64,000 nt of DNA, from NCBI GenBank assembly GCA_028015205.1, contig CM051518.1, forward strand, positions 54,484,372-54,548,371, read 5' to 3'. The notes beneath the pieces are model-generated. The model was given only the letters and a program-made list of their open reading frames with translations, did not search any database and had not been told where the DNA came from. Within the stretch, counting starts at the first letter, position 1. The number at the start of each line of letters is the position of its first letter. This DNA is from Mytilisepta virgata. Its lineage: Eukaryota; Mollusca; Bivalvia; Mytilida; Mytilidae. Of this stretch, positions 1-10,840 are shown piece by piece. The translations under genes and the position numbers were made by a program.

Positions 1-3000
1 ATTCAAAATCAAACTATATCAACAGTTATAAGTATTATCAGTTGAATTAAGATACTGCTTTTAATCACTGTAAACAAGCACAGATTTCCCCCTATAAAAA
101 TTCATTTGAATTACCTCCCCATTTTACATTTGTCGGTCGAATGGACTTTGGACCCGTAGCACTTGTCCACCTAGTGGTTGATGTTGTTTTTGATAAATCA
201 CGTACTTCAGTGACTGCCCGATGATAAACCTCTAGTGATGAAGTATTTGTTTAAATGACAATTCATTGAGGCCCTAGAATTGTACAATAAACGACCAGTC
301 AGAATCCTTTCTACAAACAATAAGATGTACGAAACCTCATGAGCCACACTCACTGATGACCCTTCAAAAAAGTAGACCAAGTATACCCTTACTATTTTTG
401 TTTAAATGTGACTATGCAATTTCAAGATGACTATGTGCACACATTTGCAGTTTTATGTTAAGATGCACTCAGTATATGCCCAAATCTTTCTCACAGGAAA
501 TTAATAAAATATATTTTGCGAAGAAAAAGATTTAATAAAGATATCTAATTTTAAGCAAAAAAGTGATTTCATTTTTGACTGAAAAAAACCCCTAAATTTG
601 AAAGTCATTGCATCGACTTCTCGTCAAAATTATTATATAAGAAAATGACCCAATAAAATCATAATTCTGTTAATAACTTCAGTTCGATTATTTAAGAAAT
701 GTCAAGAAAATATAAGAAAATCATGATTAATTATATCCTTTTGACATTTAATGACACGACAAACAGAAATCTCTTTATACTTATGAATTATATATTATGC
801 CATTGTAATCATGTAACAAAATATCGCGATAATTGAACGAGAACAATAGAGAAGTCGTAAAATTATCGGATTATTTTCTTTAGTAATTGATCCTTTTCAA
901 GCGATTTTTTTCTTTTCCACGGTTCCCCTCAGCTGGAAGATGTCATCAACAGAAGAATATGACTTAATACACTGATTATATTCCGTGACAAGTGGAGGAC
1001 CACCGCTAAAATCGTTATTATAAGGCATGTTTTGTCAGAGTCTTGCTGCGTTCTTGCTGTGCTTTTCGGTATTTAAGCTATATACGACGTCCAGATAATG
1101 GCGGAAGAAGAATCGCGAGACAGAGCAGAGCGATTCGAACTATTCTTAATTTATGAATACCATCCAATTATATCAAAAATAACAATATGTGTCATAAAAT
1201 TACACTTAAAAAATATTTCGCTTCAAACTGACATGCTTGTACATGCCGTAAAAATTGAAGACAACTTTTATGGACAGTACTAGCATGACAAAGTTACAAT
1301 TATTGCGGCCTACACCGGTTGTTTAAAATGAAAACAAACAGACAATTGACAATTGTTTACGTTTATTTAGAAACAAAATATTAAAAAAAGAACATATCCA
1401 GGACAAGACATTTGTTGCGCATGTGATTTTGTGGACATCCAGTTTCAACTTAAAAGTGTCCAGATAAAATTTGCTACCGCGGATTTTAGCAGTTTAAAAT
1501 GACAATATTTAGACCAAATATGTGAAACACACCTCGTTCTCATTATAAGATCTATTGTCTGATAAAATCGTGTTTACGTTTAGCTGTCCCTACTTGTACG
1601 CCAAGTATCCTATAGATAAACTTTTCGTCTTTTTAATGCCTTTTTAATAATGGTCGACGGAGATATAGGATGATTTACTTTTTCAACTGCTAAATTAAGG
1701 TACATTTTTTGCCCTGAATGGAGCTTTATGACAATCTTGTATAAACATTTTAGATTTGCATTTGAAAAAAAACCAACATTATTATGCAAAATATGACACA
1801 GTGTACTTATTGGAGCATTTGGAACTTTTCATATTTTCCCATAGTTGCATTCAAAATTACCACCAGGAGTGAAAGAAGTTGTCAAAAAATTTAACACTTG
1901 AATTAAATTAAAAAATAAATGATAATAAAAACTCCGTATTTTCTCCATTCGTGTTCCGGAAATCATCCCTCACTTACACCGTTGCTGAGACATCATTGTT
2001 GAGATATCATACACACTGCATCGATATTAGTATTATAAAATTGTTTTCGAATCATGTTAGTAATTCGTGTGTATGTTATGTATTGTTATCATCATATTTT
2101 ACGTTAACCTAATGAATTAATAATAAAATATGTTTACACAAAAAATGTTTTTGCAAGAGTGGTCTTAACCTATGCAGGTAATGCTGTAATGGTGGATCGA
2201 TTCATACTATATTTCTTTAAACTGACAGAAAAAATTAGGCTAATGCAAATTAAATAAAAAAAAATAAAGAATAAAAAAAAAACGTATGACGTTTCAGCTA
2301 AATTGTTGGTTTAAAAATAATTTTAAAAATATCTGATTTTCCATTGCAGGATAACTGAGGTACATACTCAATCAAGAAATAACTATCCTGACTGGTATAT
2401 ATAGAACCGACTTTAATTCACCACATACGAACATTTCGTTAAACTATCTGGCACTCGTCAGTAATGCACAAGGCCGAAAAAAAAATAAAGTATATAAACA
2501 TGTTTTTAAGCAAATTCAAATCTTGAATGACCCAAAACGTTAAAGACAGGGACATGCACAAGGGAGGTGGTTGTTGGTTTCCCAAGAAAAATTGTTCCGA
2601 ATTAAATTGTCAGTATCTGTTAAGAAGTTTCTACCCAAACGGAAGACAAATTTTTATAAAACCATCTTTATATGAAAAATAAAAATACTCTATGCGGACC
2701 TCAAATTCATTCACTTTTCTGTTCAAAACTTAACCACTTCGTTATCTAGATGGGGAAAAATCTTATGATTTGAAAGGAGTTCTTTATAAAAAGGTGAATA
2801 ATTACATGTACAACTGTCAATGTCAATTGATTGTTTATTTGAATTTAAGATACTGTTTATTAATTACTATTATCATTATTTATCTGTTGGTTACATCTTT
2901 CTGGCATTCGTATGATATTACAGATTCGTCTTGTCTTCGGGTTTTTCTTCATTGTCTTATCGTTCTGTCTATCCCAACACATTAGAATCTGTTAAACTAC

Positions 3001-4401
3001 TTTTAAAAGTTTGTAGAATATGAAGAAAAACCAACAAATTTGTAGGGATAAAAATAAATTCTCATGGTGCATAAAATTATAAATATATATTGTTTTCTTT
3101 TAAAATATACATTTTTATGTATTGACATTCTTATAATTCAATTTTAACAGAACTTATAAATTGTAGTTATAATATATATATCCCGGTTGAACTTAACAAT
3201 CGAAATTTCGGTTCTTAAATTCCACATTTCTGGTTCAAGCACAAGCAATTTGATAATCCATTTTCCAGTTTTAATTTCGTAACACCCAAGTCGCTTTATT
3301 TGAAACTTTAATTTTATAACAAGAAATGCAAGACAAAAAGGACTATTTATTTAAATTTATTACTGTTGTCAACGAATACGAATTGCGTTGACTTTGAATT
3401 CACAATGCTTTGTATACGAAATTATCGACTATACTCGTCAGTCTAAGGACCACACAGAAATTTTGTAAAAAATGAAGATGGCGAGAGATAAGCTTTCATG
3501 TTTTTTAAAGATAGAACGTCATTTGACTGATTGTAAGTCATGTATTCATTTTTTGTATGTTATTTTTTCTTGAAATAAACATTTCATTTAAAAGCAAATC
3601 TTTTTAATTATCGTTTAATTAAAATATAAAACGAAATTTATCTTTTAATATTTTCGAAAATAAACTATGTTTTTCTTCCAGACTTAAGACGAAAAGCTAC
3701 AATAACTATATCACTGTTTAAAGAAACAATAACCTTATCAAAGGGTAATTCGAGCCATGAGAAAATCCAGATAAGCAGCTTCTATCTGATTTTTTTATTG
3801 GGAAGGGAAAGGAACTAAGAAAATGGAATTTTAGCAAGTCTTGTAAATTGTCATGACTTCGTTTAAAATTCTATTAACAAAAGGGAAGAATGAGAGAAAA
3901 AACATTTCTCCGTCATGTAGCTGAAAGTGGCGTTAAATTCCGAGTACCAAATTAATATTTGTTAAGAAATCACTATAAACAACAGACTGGTGCCTTTCGG
4001 AATGTCTCTAGTATAATAGAATTTTAAGGCGTGTAAGAAACGAGATAATGTCACAACCGTATTACATTTTATTGTTAGTTTGATTAATTTAAATGACATA
4101 CAATTTTTATGCTTATTGCTTACTTAACGCCGATGTAAACTAATACCTGTATTTAACCTAACAAGATCTAGCCATTGACTGAATTAAAATAATCTTGGTT
4201 TTAAAATTTGTTTTCATCAGTTTTAGGAAAAGATCCAGTGAAAAGATTTTTAATACTTTCATAACAGGCTATTGGAAGGGTTTGTTTGATACAGATAATA
4301 TAGATGTGTGTATATATAAGTCTATAAAAAAGACCAACCAGCAAATTTAATATGTACCGGATCGTCTAGAATAGACGATACTGCGCAGATAAGGAAAAAA
4401 T
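1..4401. other. AT-rich noncoding DNA downstream of Zic A
   Basis: No reading frame here shows a recognisable domain and the base composition is uniformly AT-rich with many short homopolymers. The one exception is a more CpG-containing patch at about 890-1140, which includes an ATG in good context at 1098 followed by 15 charged codons (MAEEESRDRAERFEL) before the frame turns AT-rich. That patch is treated separately as a finding. On the minus strand an AATAAA lies at 4073-4068, about 870 bases past the Zic A stop codon, and an ATTAAA lies nearer, at about 4349-4344. Either could belong to the Zic A 3' end but neither is proven. Confidence 0.5.
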
Positions 4402-4491
4402 TATATAAGTCTAAAGATTTGCACAACGGTACTAATATAAGATGGTACCATCTTATATTAGTACCGTTGTGCAAATCTTTAGACTTATATA
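4402..4491. repeat. Perfect 90-bp palindrome, no spacer
   Basis: Two 45-bp arms are exact reverse complements with no loop, centred on GGTACC at 4444-4449. I checked every base pair: 4402 pairs with 4491 and symmetry breaks at 4401/4492. The right arm runs straight into an alternating TA tract. A spacerless palindrome of this length can extrude as a cruciform and is usually unstable, so it is either very recent or an assembly product. It lies about 450 bases past the Zic A stop codon. Confidence 0.95.
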
Positions 4492-4504
4492 TATATATAT
4501 ATAT

Positions 4505-4608
4505 GTTTGGGGGGTCTTTTTCGGACGTAAGAGATATGTGAAAGTGTTATATATATATTTGTTTGGGGGGGGGGTCTTTTTCGGACGTAAGAGATAGATG
4601 AAAGTGTT
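4505..4608. repeat. G-rich tandem duplication
   Basis: Two near-identical units at 4505-4548 and 4561-4608 begin with GTTTGGGGGG and end with AAAGTGTT. They differ mainly in G-run length (6 against 10 G) and in one or two bases near the end. They are separated by a TATATATATATT spacer. With the adjacent palindrome this forms a compact rearrangement-prone block downstream of Zic A. Confidence 0.85.
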
Positions 4609-4944
4609 CCAAATAATTAGATCCTTTTGTGGGAAATTAAAACTACTAAAAATTACATAAAGACAAACAATACTTCATACATGTCAGTCTATGTAATTAT
4701 TTCTTCTGTACAAACTTTGAAACAAATTTAAAGCACTTCTTGATACATGTATATGAAAACCAATAAAAATAACGATAAAAACCAAATAAAATATCTATAA
4801 ACTTATTCAAAAACAAAGCAGATTAAGTTCAGAATACGACTTCATTATCATTATAAATCTGTTCTAATATATAATCTATAATTTGTTATTGTATGATATG
4901 TAGGTATTTATACCAAATTTTTCTCTTCTGTCATTTTGCACTTG

Positions 4945-5498
4945 CTATGAATATTGCATTATGGGCATATGATGAAATGACGGTAACGTTGGTACGGACG
5001 GTAAAGGAGGAACTGTTGGCAAAGGTGGAACAGATGCTAAAGTTTGGTGCTCCTTAACAACGGAGGGTGGTATAGTGGATCTTGAATGGCACACAAACCA
5101 ATCATTTAGTTTTTGTATTTCCGGAGCTGATGACGGAGGTTCCGAATGAACTAAGGGCATATTTGAAACATCCGGTTTCTTTTCCACTGTCTTTTCTGTT
5201 GATGGTGAGGTTGTCCAGTTAGATTTATTTCCACTTTTAGCTGGAGAAATTATCTTAGCATCCGCACCACCGCAAGCCGCCATTTCCTCTGCATCTTTTT
5301 CCATTGACGGTGTTATTTCTCCATGAATTTTCATATGTTTCCGAAGGGAACTGGGGTGTGTGTAACTTTTATCACAGCCCCTAACTCGACAGTAATAAGG
5401 TTTATCACTTGTATGAACATGTGAATGTTTTTTCCTGTCGGAACTATTTGCAAATCGTCTATCGCATCCATCAAATTCACATTTGAAAGGCTTTTCAC
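4945..5498 (-). CDS. zic: Zic copy A, exon 2: zinc fingers 4-5 and C-terminus
   Basis: This is the 3' coding exon of the first Zic gene, residues 295-478. The acceptor reads TTGTTTCAG and the exon opens with GT, which completes the glycine codon begun in exon 1 and restores the TGEKPF linker. Finger 4 uses C301, C306, H319 and H323; finger 5 uses C331, C336, H349 and H353. The segment [13 protein letters not shown] is diagnostic of the Zic/Opa family. Past the fingers lies a low-complexity Ser/Pro/Lys tail, an NDWFV motif (426-430), a proline-rich run with a VPPLPS-like repeat (about 451-468), and a terminal PIMQYS. The stop codon is TAG at 4947-4945. Vertebrate Zic genes usually split this part with another intron; here fingers 4-5 and the tail share one exon. 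The family call is certain; orthology to a particular named paralog is not resolved. Confidence 0.93.
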
Positions 5499-8356
5499 CT
5501 GAAACAATATAAAAAATATGTGTAATTTTCAATAGAATGTAGCCCGATATTAAAATATTTTACCTAAAATATTTGCGTAAAAAAAACGATTGAGTGAATT
5601 TTTCAAAATTTCATCTAAAATTAATTTTGATTTGTAATTTTGAAATTGTTGCAATTCATTTTCATGTTACAGTTTTTGAAATTCCAGAACTTTTGCGAAT
5701 AATCTACAATCATTTAATACAATTAGACAGCCTTTTAGATGCTATCAGACTGTTTAAGACATGTCAATTATTAATGATTTCCATCCCAGAAAACAAGATT
5801 AACCCATTTATTGAGAAGTAAAACGATTTAAGATGGGCCGCCAGGGAGAATATAACGGGCTTACGGATTCCCAGGTGACCTTTTAAAGGAAGTGACCAGT
5901 TTGACTCATTAAGTAAATAATTCCATGATTAGTTCGACTGAGCTCACAGTTGGTCTTGCGAAGTCTTAAGCAAACTTTTAACACTCCTGCAGTGAGAATT
6001 TTGACAGTTCTGGGCAAGGTGAATTCTTTAGGAGTGTAGATCAAAATATTATATACAAATCTTTTAAAATTTATGCACTGTCTGTATTTTATCTTGAAAA
6101 AAACCCAGATTATTAAAATTATGATATACACGTATTTTTTGTTGTAGAATTGATGGACATACGTTTTATACATTTGAAATATAATATCACAAATTAATTT
6201 TATACAAGAAAAACACGATACACGAAAATCGATTTCTTACGAGGATTTTATACATTTTTTTAGTATTCAAAACTTGTACACACCACTGTGAATATTTGTT
6301 GTTTTAAATAATTATACGCGACAATAAATATAGATTTACACTAAAAACATAAGGTTTGAGAAACAGATGTAGCTTTGACACATTCTGAGATTAATCTTTC
6401 CAAATGTTTGACGCAAAATCTATGAGAGACTAAGATTTACCCAAAATAACAAAAGTCTGGATTATATTAGATCTTTGTGAAAAGGAAACCGATAACCTTT
6501 GGTTAGAATATTTCATAAATCATAATTTCGACATATACTTTTCAGAGTATCTTTATTCGAACTGTGTGAATTAGGCATAAAATTTAACCTATAAAGTGTA
6601 TATTTTTTCTTGGTTTGAAGAAAAAAAAAACACAATCCTTTACAAGGAAAACCGTTAAAATTAAAAGAAAATCAAAAAAAAAAAAAAATTAAATGAGGGA
6701 AGAACCAGAAATTGGTAGATGCAAAAAAATAAATAAATAAAAATAAAACAGCTTATTCTATCATAAAAATAATCGCTAATGCGTTGAAAGGAGTTATGTA
6801 GGGTAAGTATAATTTAGAATAGTTTTATTTAATATTTTTTGCACAGGATACGTTAAACAGCAGTTCTGAATCTAACAGAAATTTGTGTATTTTGGGTATA
6901 CCAAGAAACAAACAATACTTAAGTATTGAAAGCTGCAATAAAAATGGGGAGAATTGCACATATTTACCAATGCAACAGACATATTAATATTATTAAATAA
7001 TCTATTGACATTTATTACCAAATGCGAACGCACTAACCTTATAATATGAAAGTTATAATATTTATAATGATTATATGATTGTTATAAAATGGTAGTAATC
7101 AATCAAAAATATTCTGCAAAATATGTTAAGATGAAATCATTTTTGTTTGGATCAAAGGTTAGTTTTTTCTGCCAAAATCATTTATTTTCTCTCGGAGGAA
7201 TAGTATTTTTGAACTCAAGTTAATGATTCTTTCTACAAAGGTTTTTCTACTCCATATTTTAGAGAGGACAGTTTCCAACGTAATTATTTTTCAATACACA
7301 AAATGGTGTAATGAATTACACACCTGTCATGTAGAGAATTTGTCTTTATTTTCTCACGAGGGAATATACGATTTGCGATAAGAGGCGGAACAATAAGACT
7401 TTGTTGTTTTCTTTAACTTTTTATTCCTAAAATATTTTTGAAAAATCAAAGGTTTGCCAAAATGGTAAATTCTGGCAAAAAAATAATATTGATTATATTT
7501 GTGGGTCGCTCTGTAATTAAATTATACAAATGAATGACCCATCAAAAACCAAAGTTTTGCCTTTGTCTTGGTAATCGTTTTACCACAAAATAATGGAACT
7601 GTGGGAAACTACAAATATTTATACTTAATATTCATCAGAACGATTGAAATTCAAGCTTGTTACGGCTCAATTCTGACTCGGTACATACATATGTTTTGCA
7701 CGTTTATGAAATATTTCTCTCTAAAGTATGTGTAACAATCAAATGAAGTGAAGAAATAATAAAGGCTAACTACTTTCAAATTACTCTTTTATACATTCAA
7801 ATTACTCTTATTTTATATTCCAATTACTATTTTATTAAATCTACCGTTTCTTTCATTTTATTTGTACTACAAATGTTTGCCACATTTTAAGAAAATATGT
7901 ATAAAACTTAATATTTTGAAAATAACAAACAGAAACTATTCCTTCTGTATTGCTCGCACACTAATTGTGAAATAATACATTTTATTGAAATAATATTCTT
8001 CAAGACTGTTTTTGGATGTATATCTGAAATTTTATTTTATTTTAAGAAAATATAAATATTCCAAAAAAAAAAAACAAAAAAAAAAAAAACAAAACAAAAA
8101 AAAAAAAAAAAAAAAAAACAAAAAAAAAAAAAAAAACACATACTTAGTAATTAAGCACATGTGCTGACATTTTGCAGAGAGCCAAAGCAAAGAAACGCAA
8201 CAATTGAAAAAGAAACGAACAAAATATTACAAGAAAAACTTTTCAAACAAATGAATTCTTAAAAAGGATGAAAAGAAATACTTATTTCATATCTGAAATT
8301 GTAAACAATGATTTTGTTGAATTTTTCATAACTGCAATCTGTATATTATGTCTTAC
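5499..8356 (-). other. Zic A intron (2.86 kb)
   Basis: The donor is GGTAAGAC just past the finger 3-4 linker and the acceptor is TTTCAG at 5501-5499, giving a phase 1 intron at the same codon as in Zic B. Inside are A-rich low-complexity tracts, including a long A/C run at 8063-8136 (a T-rich run on the transcribed strand about 220 bases after the donor). A relatively GC-rich patch sits at about 5830-5890. I see no second coding exon and no recognisable element in it. Confidence 0.85.
8063..8136. repeat. A-rich low-complexity tract
   Basis: A run of about 74 bases of A interrupted only by single C residues, inside the Zic A intron. It is simple sequence, either a degenerated poly(A) or a slippage product. 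Confidence 0.9.
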
Positions 8357-9239
8357 CCGTATGGATTCGTTTGTGGATTTTTAAGTTTTCAGATCTCGCA
8401 AACACTTTACCGCATCCCGGAAATGGACATGGAAACGGTTTTTCTCCAGTATGTACCCTTATATGATTTACCAGTTTATACTTCGCCTTGAAAGGACGCC
8501 CCTCTCGTGGGCATTCTTGCCAGAAACATGTGTGGTTCGTTTGTTCAGGTCCACCAACGTGCTCAATAGTTATGTGGTTCACAATTTCATGCATCGTGTA
8601 AAACACTTTATTGCATGGTTTTTTAGGTTCTTGTTGGTCCTGATCAATCCATAAGCACGTTCGTTCTTGTTTTATTGGAGGTCGTATGTATCGAAAGAAT
8701 GATGAAGATCCATTCGGAAACATGTTCATATGATTTAAGAAAGATTGTTGTGAATGGTCATGGTACTGTTCGGAACGTGGCAATGCACTGTATCCTAACT
8801 GGTCACTTCGGGAATACATATCACTTGTATGTCCGGGTATATTAAAATATCCAGGCTGTGGAGGCACATTCTGGCGTGAGCTATGGTACGGTGAAGTTTC
8901 GTGAAGCCCTTGAAGTAGAACGTGGGCGCTGACATCTTGATGATGATGATGGTGATGGGACGGATATCCGGAAGAGGAATGAAACAACATTCCGGAAGTC
9001 CGTGAGGGCATATTTGTTTCGTTCATAGACCCATGTAGTCCAAACTCAGAACGTCTTAAAAATAAATCCCTGGAATTAATATTGTTAACATTTGTATATG
9101 CACCCGTGTAACTATTTGCTTGAGTATTGTAATAATTATATTGCTGATTTTGAATCATATTTCCCTCTGGATGGCCGTAGCTGACCCCCGGTGGTGATAG
9201 ATGCTGGGGGTCATTTCTGTCCATGAATGATGCAATCAT
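8357..9239 (-). CDS. zic: Zic copy A, exon 1: N-terminus and zinc fingers 1-3
   Basis: This is the 5' coding exon of a Zic-family transcription factor, residues 1-294 plus the first base of codon 295. A ZOC-like motif ([13 protein letters not shown]) is at 56-68, followed by a His6 run at 95-100 and a ZF-NC motif ([12 protein letters not shown]) at 181-192. Finger 1 uses C195, C209, H222 and H227. Finger 2 uses C238, C243, H259 and H263. Both have the C-x-W signature of the tandem CWCH2 motif. Finger 3 uses C271, C276, H289 and H293. I chose the ATG at 9239 because MIASFMD aligns with MINPYMD of Zic B; an upstream frame extension has only a TTG. IKQE in ZF-NC fits the psi-K-x-E SUMO consensus; SUMO attachment in this region is reported for human ZIC3. 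The protein should bind DNA in the nucleus and regulate ectodermal, neural or mesodermal patterning. The N-terminus is more diverged than in Zic B. Confidence 0.93.
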
Positions 9240-9560
9240 TTTAAACAATGTTCCTGTTTATTTTTCTGATAAACAAAAGTTTAACGGTAAACATGCAGTG
9301 TAGAATCTACGAGAACAGGTGATATAGTTTGTTAAATTTCTTCATTTTAACACTTTACACTTGTTATTTGGCGCTGTTAATGCTTAAGATGATATGTTTA
9401 CAATCTATATGAATCTTCAATCAACGTTTTCAGACAAGTCGTTTTCGTGGTGAGCACCCCTGTCATGCAGTCACGCCTTTCTCGCAATTGATTGGATAAA
9501 AATCATCTCTTCCGCAGAATCAGAATTGTGTATCGGTAAATCATAGATCACATTTATTTT
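9240..9560 (-). promoter_or_regulatory. Zic A 5' leader and possible promoter
   Basis: Upstream of the Zic A ATG the sequence is less AT-rich than its surroundings. On the transcribed strand it shows TTTTTATCCAATCA at about 9503-9490, which contains a CCAAT box, and a GTGACTGCATGACAGGGGTG stretch about 30 bases further in. A short upstream ORF of about 11 codons starts at an ATG near 9345. No convincing TATA box or initiator could be placed, so the start site is unknown. Confidence 0.35.
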
Positions 9561-10727
9561 TTGTTATTGATATATTTATAGGATATCCTATCACGCTACA
9601 GCAGATAAATCATTTTCATTTATTTATTTGAAATATTAATTTTTCATATTGATAATTATGATGTCTTAATTCTATATCGGATGCCTCCTTTATATTTTAA
9701 TTCAAACGGAATATCTTATCATTTTTTTCTCCTATGTACTAATAGATTATGAAAACAACTAATAAGTAAAAAAAACATTAGAAAGCGATATAATTTGTTT
9801 ATATATAGTTGTTATGTAACTTATTGTTTTCTGAAAATAAGTCACTATATTGCTTAATTCAAACAGAGATAGTCTCATTTACATTTTAGCCAACTTAAAC
9901 CGGTTACATACTGCAAAATGGTCTATAAGTCTTCTTGCATTGTCTTTTTATACCAAAATGGTTTGGTTTTAAAACAATTCCAGAAACAAGCAAAAATTCA
10001 TATTTATAATTCTATCATAGAAATTCTTGTCATCTTAACATTCCAAAAATGTTTGATCTGCGTGAAAGTAGCATACGAAAAATTTGGAACAACTTTACAT
10101 TTTGTAAAATCTGAGGTTAATTACTATTTCTAAACAATGAATTAAAAGTCTCCAGTAAATTGTATTTGGTATACACATTTGTTATATTTGTTTTTGACTT
10201 ACTGTAACGATTGGCAATTTTAATTGGACATAATTTATTCATTTAACAGTTTAACGGTATTTTTACATTAAAATTTAAGAGAATTTGTAATTGATTTCCG
10301 TTTAATATGCGAAATAGTGGATAACTCTAGAAACAGAATCATAAAGGCACATGACAAAAGGGACAGTGCTTTTATTACAGTTAGCTTAACTTATATGTTC
10401 ATTTTTTGTTTATATATTTATAATTTATATATCATTATCAAATCGATTATTTAACCATTTATAATGATATTTGTGTTATTTTAAAAGCATGTTACTAATA
10501 CATGATCATGTAGATGGCAACATTTCTACTGATAAGATGCTTGAAGTAAATCTGGTTTTTAATACAACTGATTTTGGAATTTTTTAACTTTAGAACTATT
10601 AGCTTTTTTTCAATTCTAAACCGATTAAAGATTTCAGTCATTCAGGCTACGTTCTTTATTGATGTTAGTCTAGTTTGTTTTTAGCGTCTTCAGCAACCTT
10701 TTGGTATATCCAGGCAGTATTTTTTTG
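9561..10727. other. AT-rich noncoding DNA
   Basis: This stretch upstream of Zic A shows no recognisable coding, RNA or repeat feature. Open frames in it are short and made of AT-rich codons, with no domain signature. Confidence 0.5.
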
Positions 10728-10840
10728 ATGGATGAAGCCACAGTACTCGTGGAGAACCACTGACCTTTGGCCGAAAACTGATAACCCTAGACTGGTGTCT
10801 AACACATTTCGAAGCTCGAGTAGGGATCGAATTCAAAACA
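10728..10840 (-). mobile_element. Fragment of a common bivalve interspersed repeat
   Basis: Read on the minus strand, this contains GGTCAGTGGTTCTCCACGAG followed by TACTGTGGCTTCATCC. From memory this is a diverged form of a motif that is abundant in bivalve genomes (AGGTCGGTGGTTCTCCCCGG followed by an ACTCCGGCTTCCTCCACC-type segment). The copy is fragmentary. It has no coding role, and the overlapping open frame on the plus strand is a shadow of it. Confidence 0.6.

Noticed and set aside
8451..8654. Plus-strand frame opposite Zic A exon 1 (and similar frames opposite Zic B exons)
   Set aside because: These are antisense shadows of the conserved zinc-finger coding sequence.
9240..9248. Upstream extension of Zic A to a TTG start (MFKMIASF)
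   Set aside because: TTG is not a normal start in animals, and the ATG at 9239 aligns with the Zic B start.
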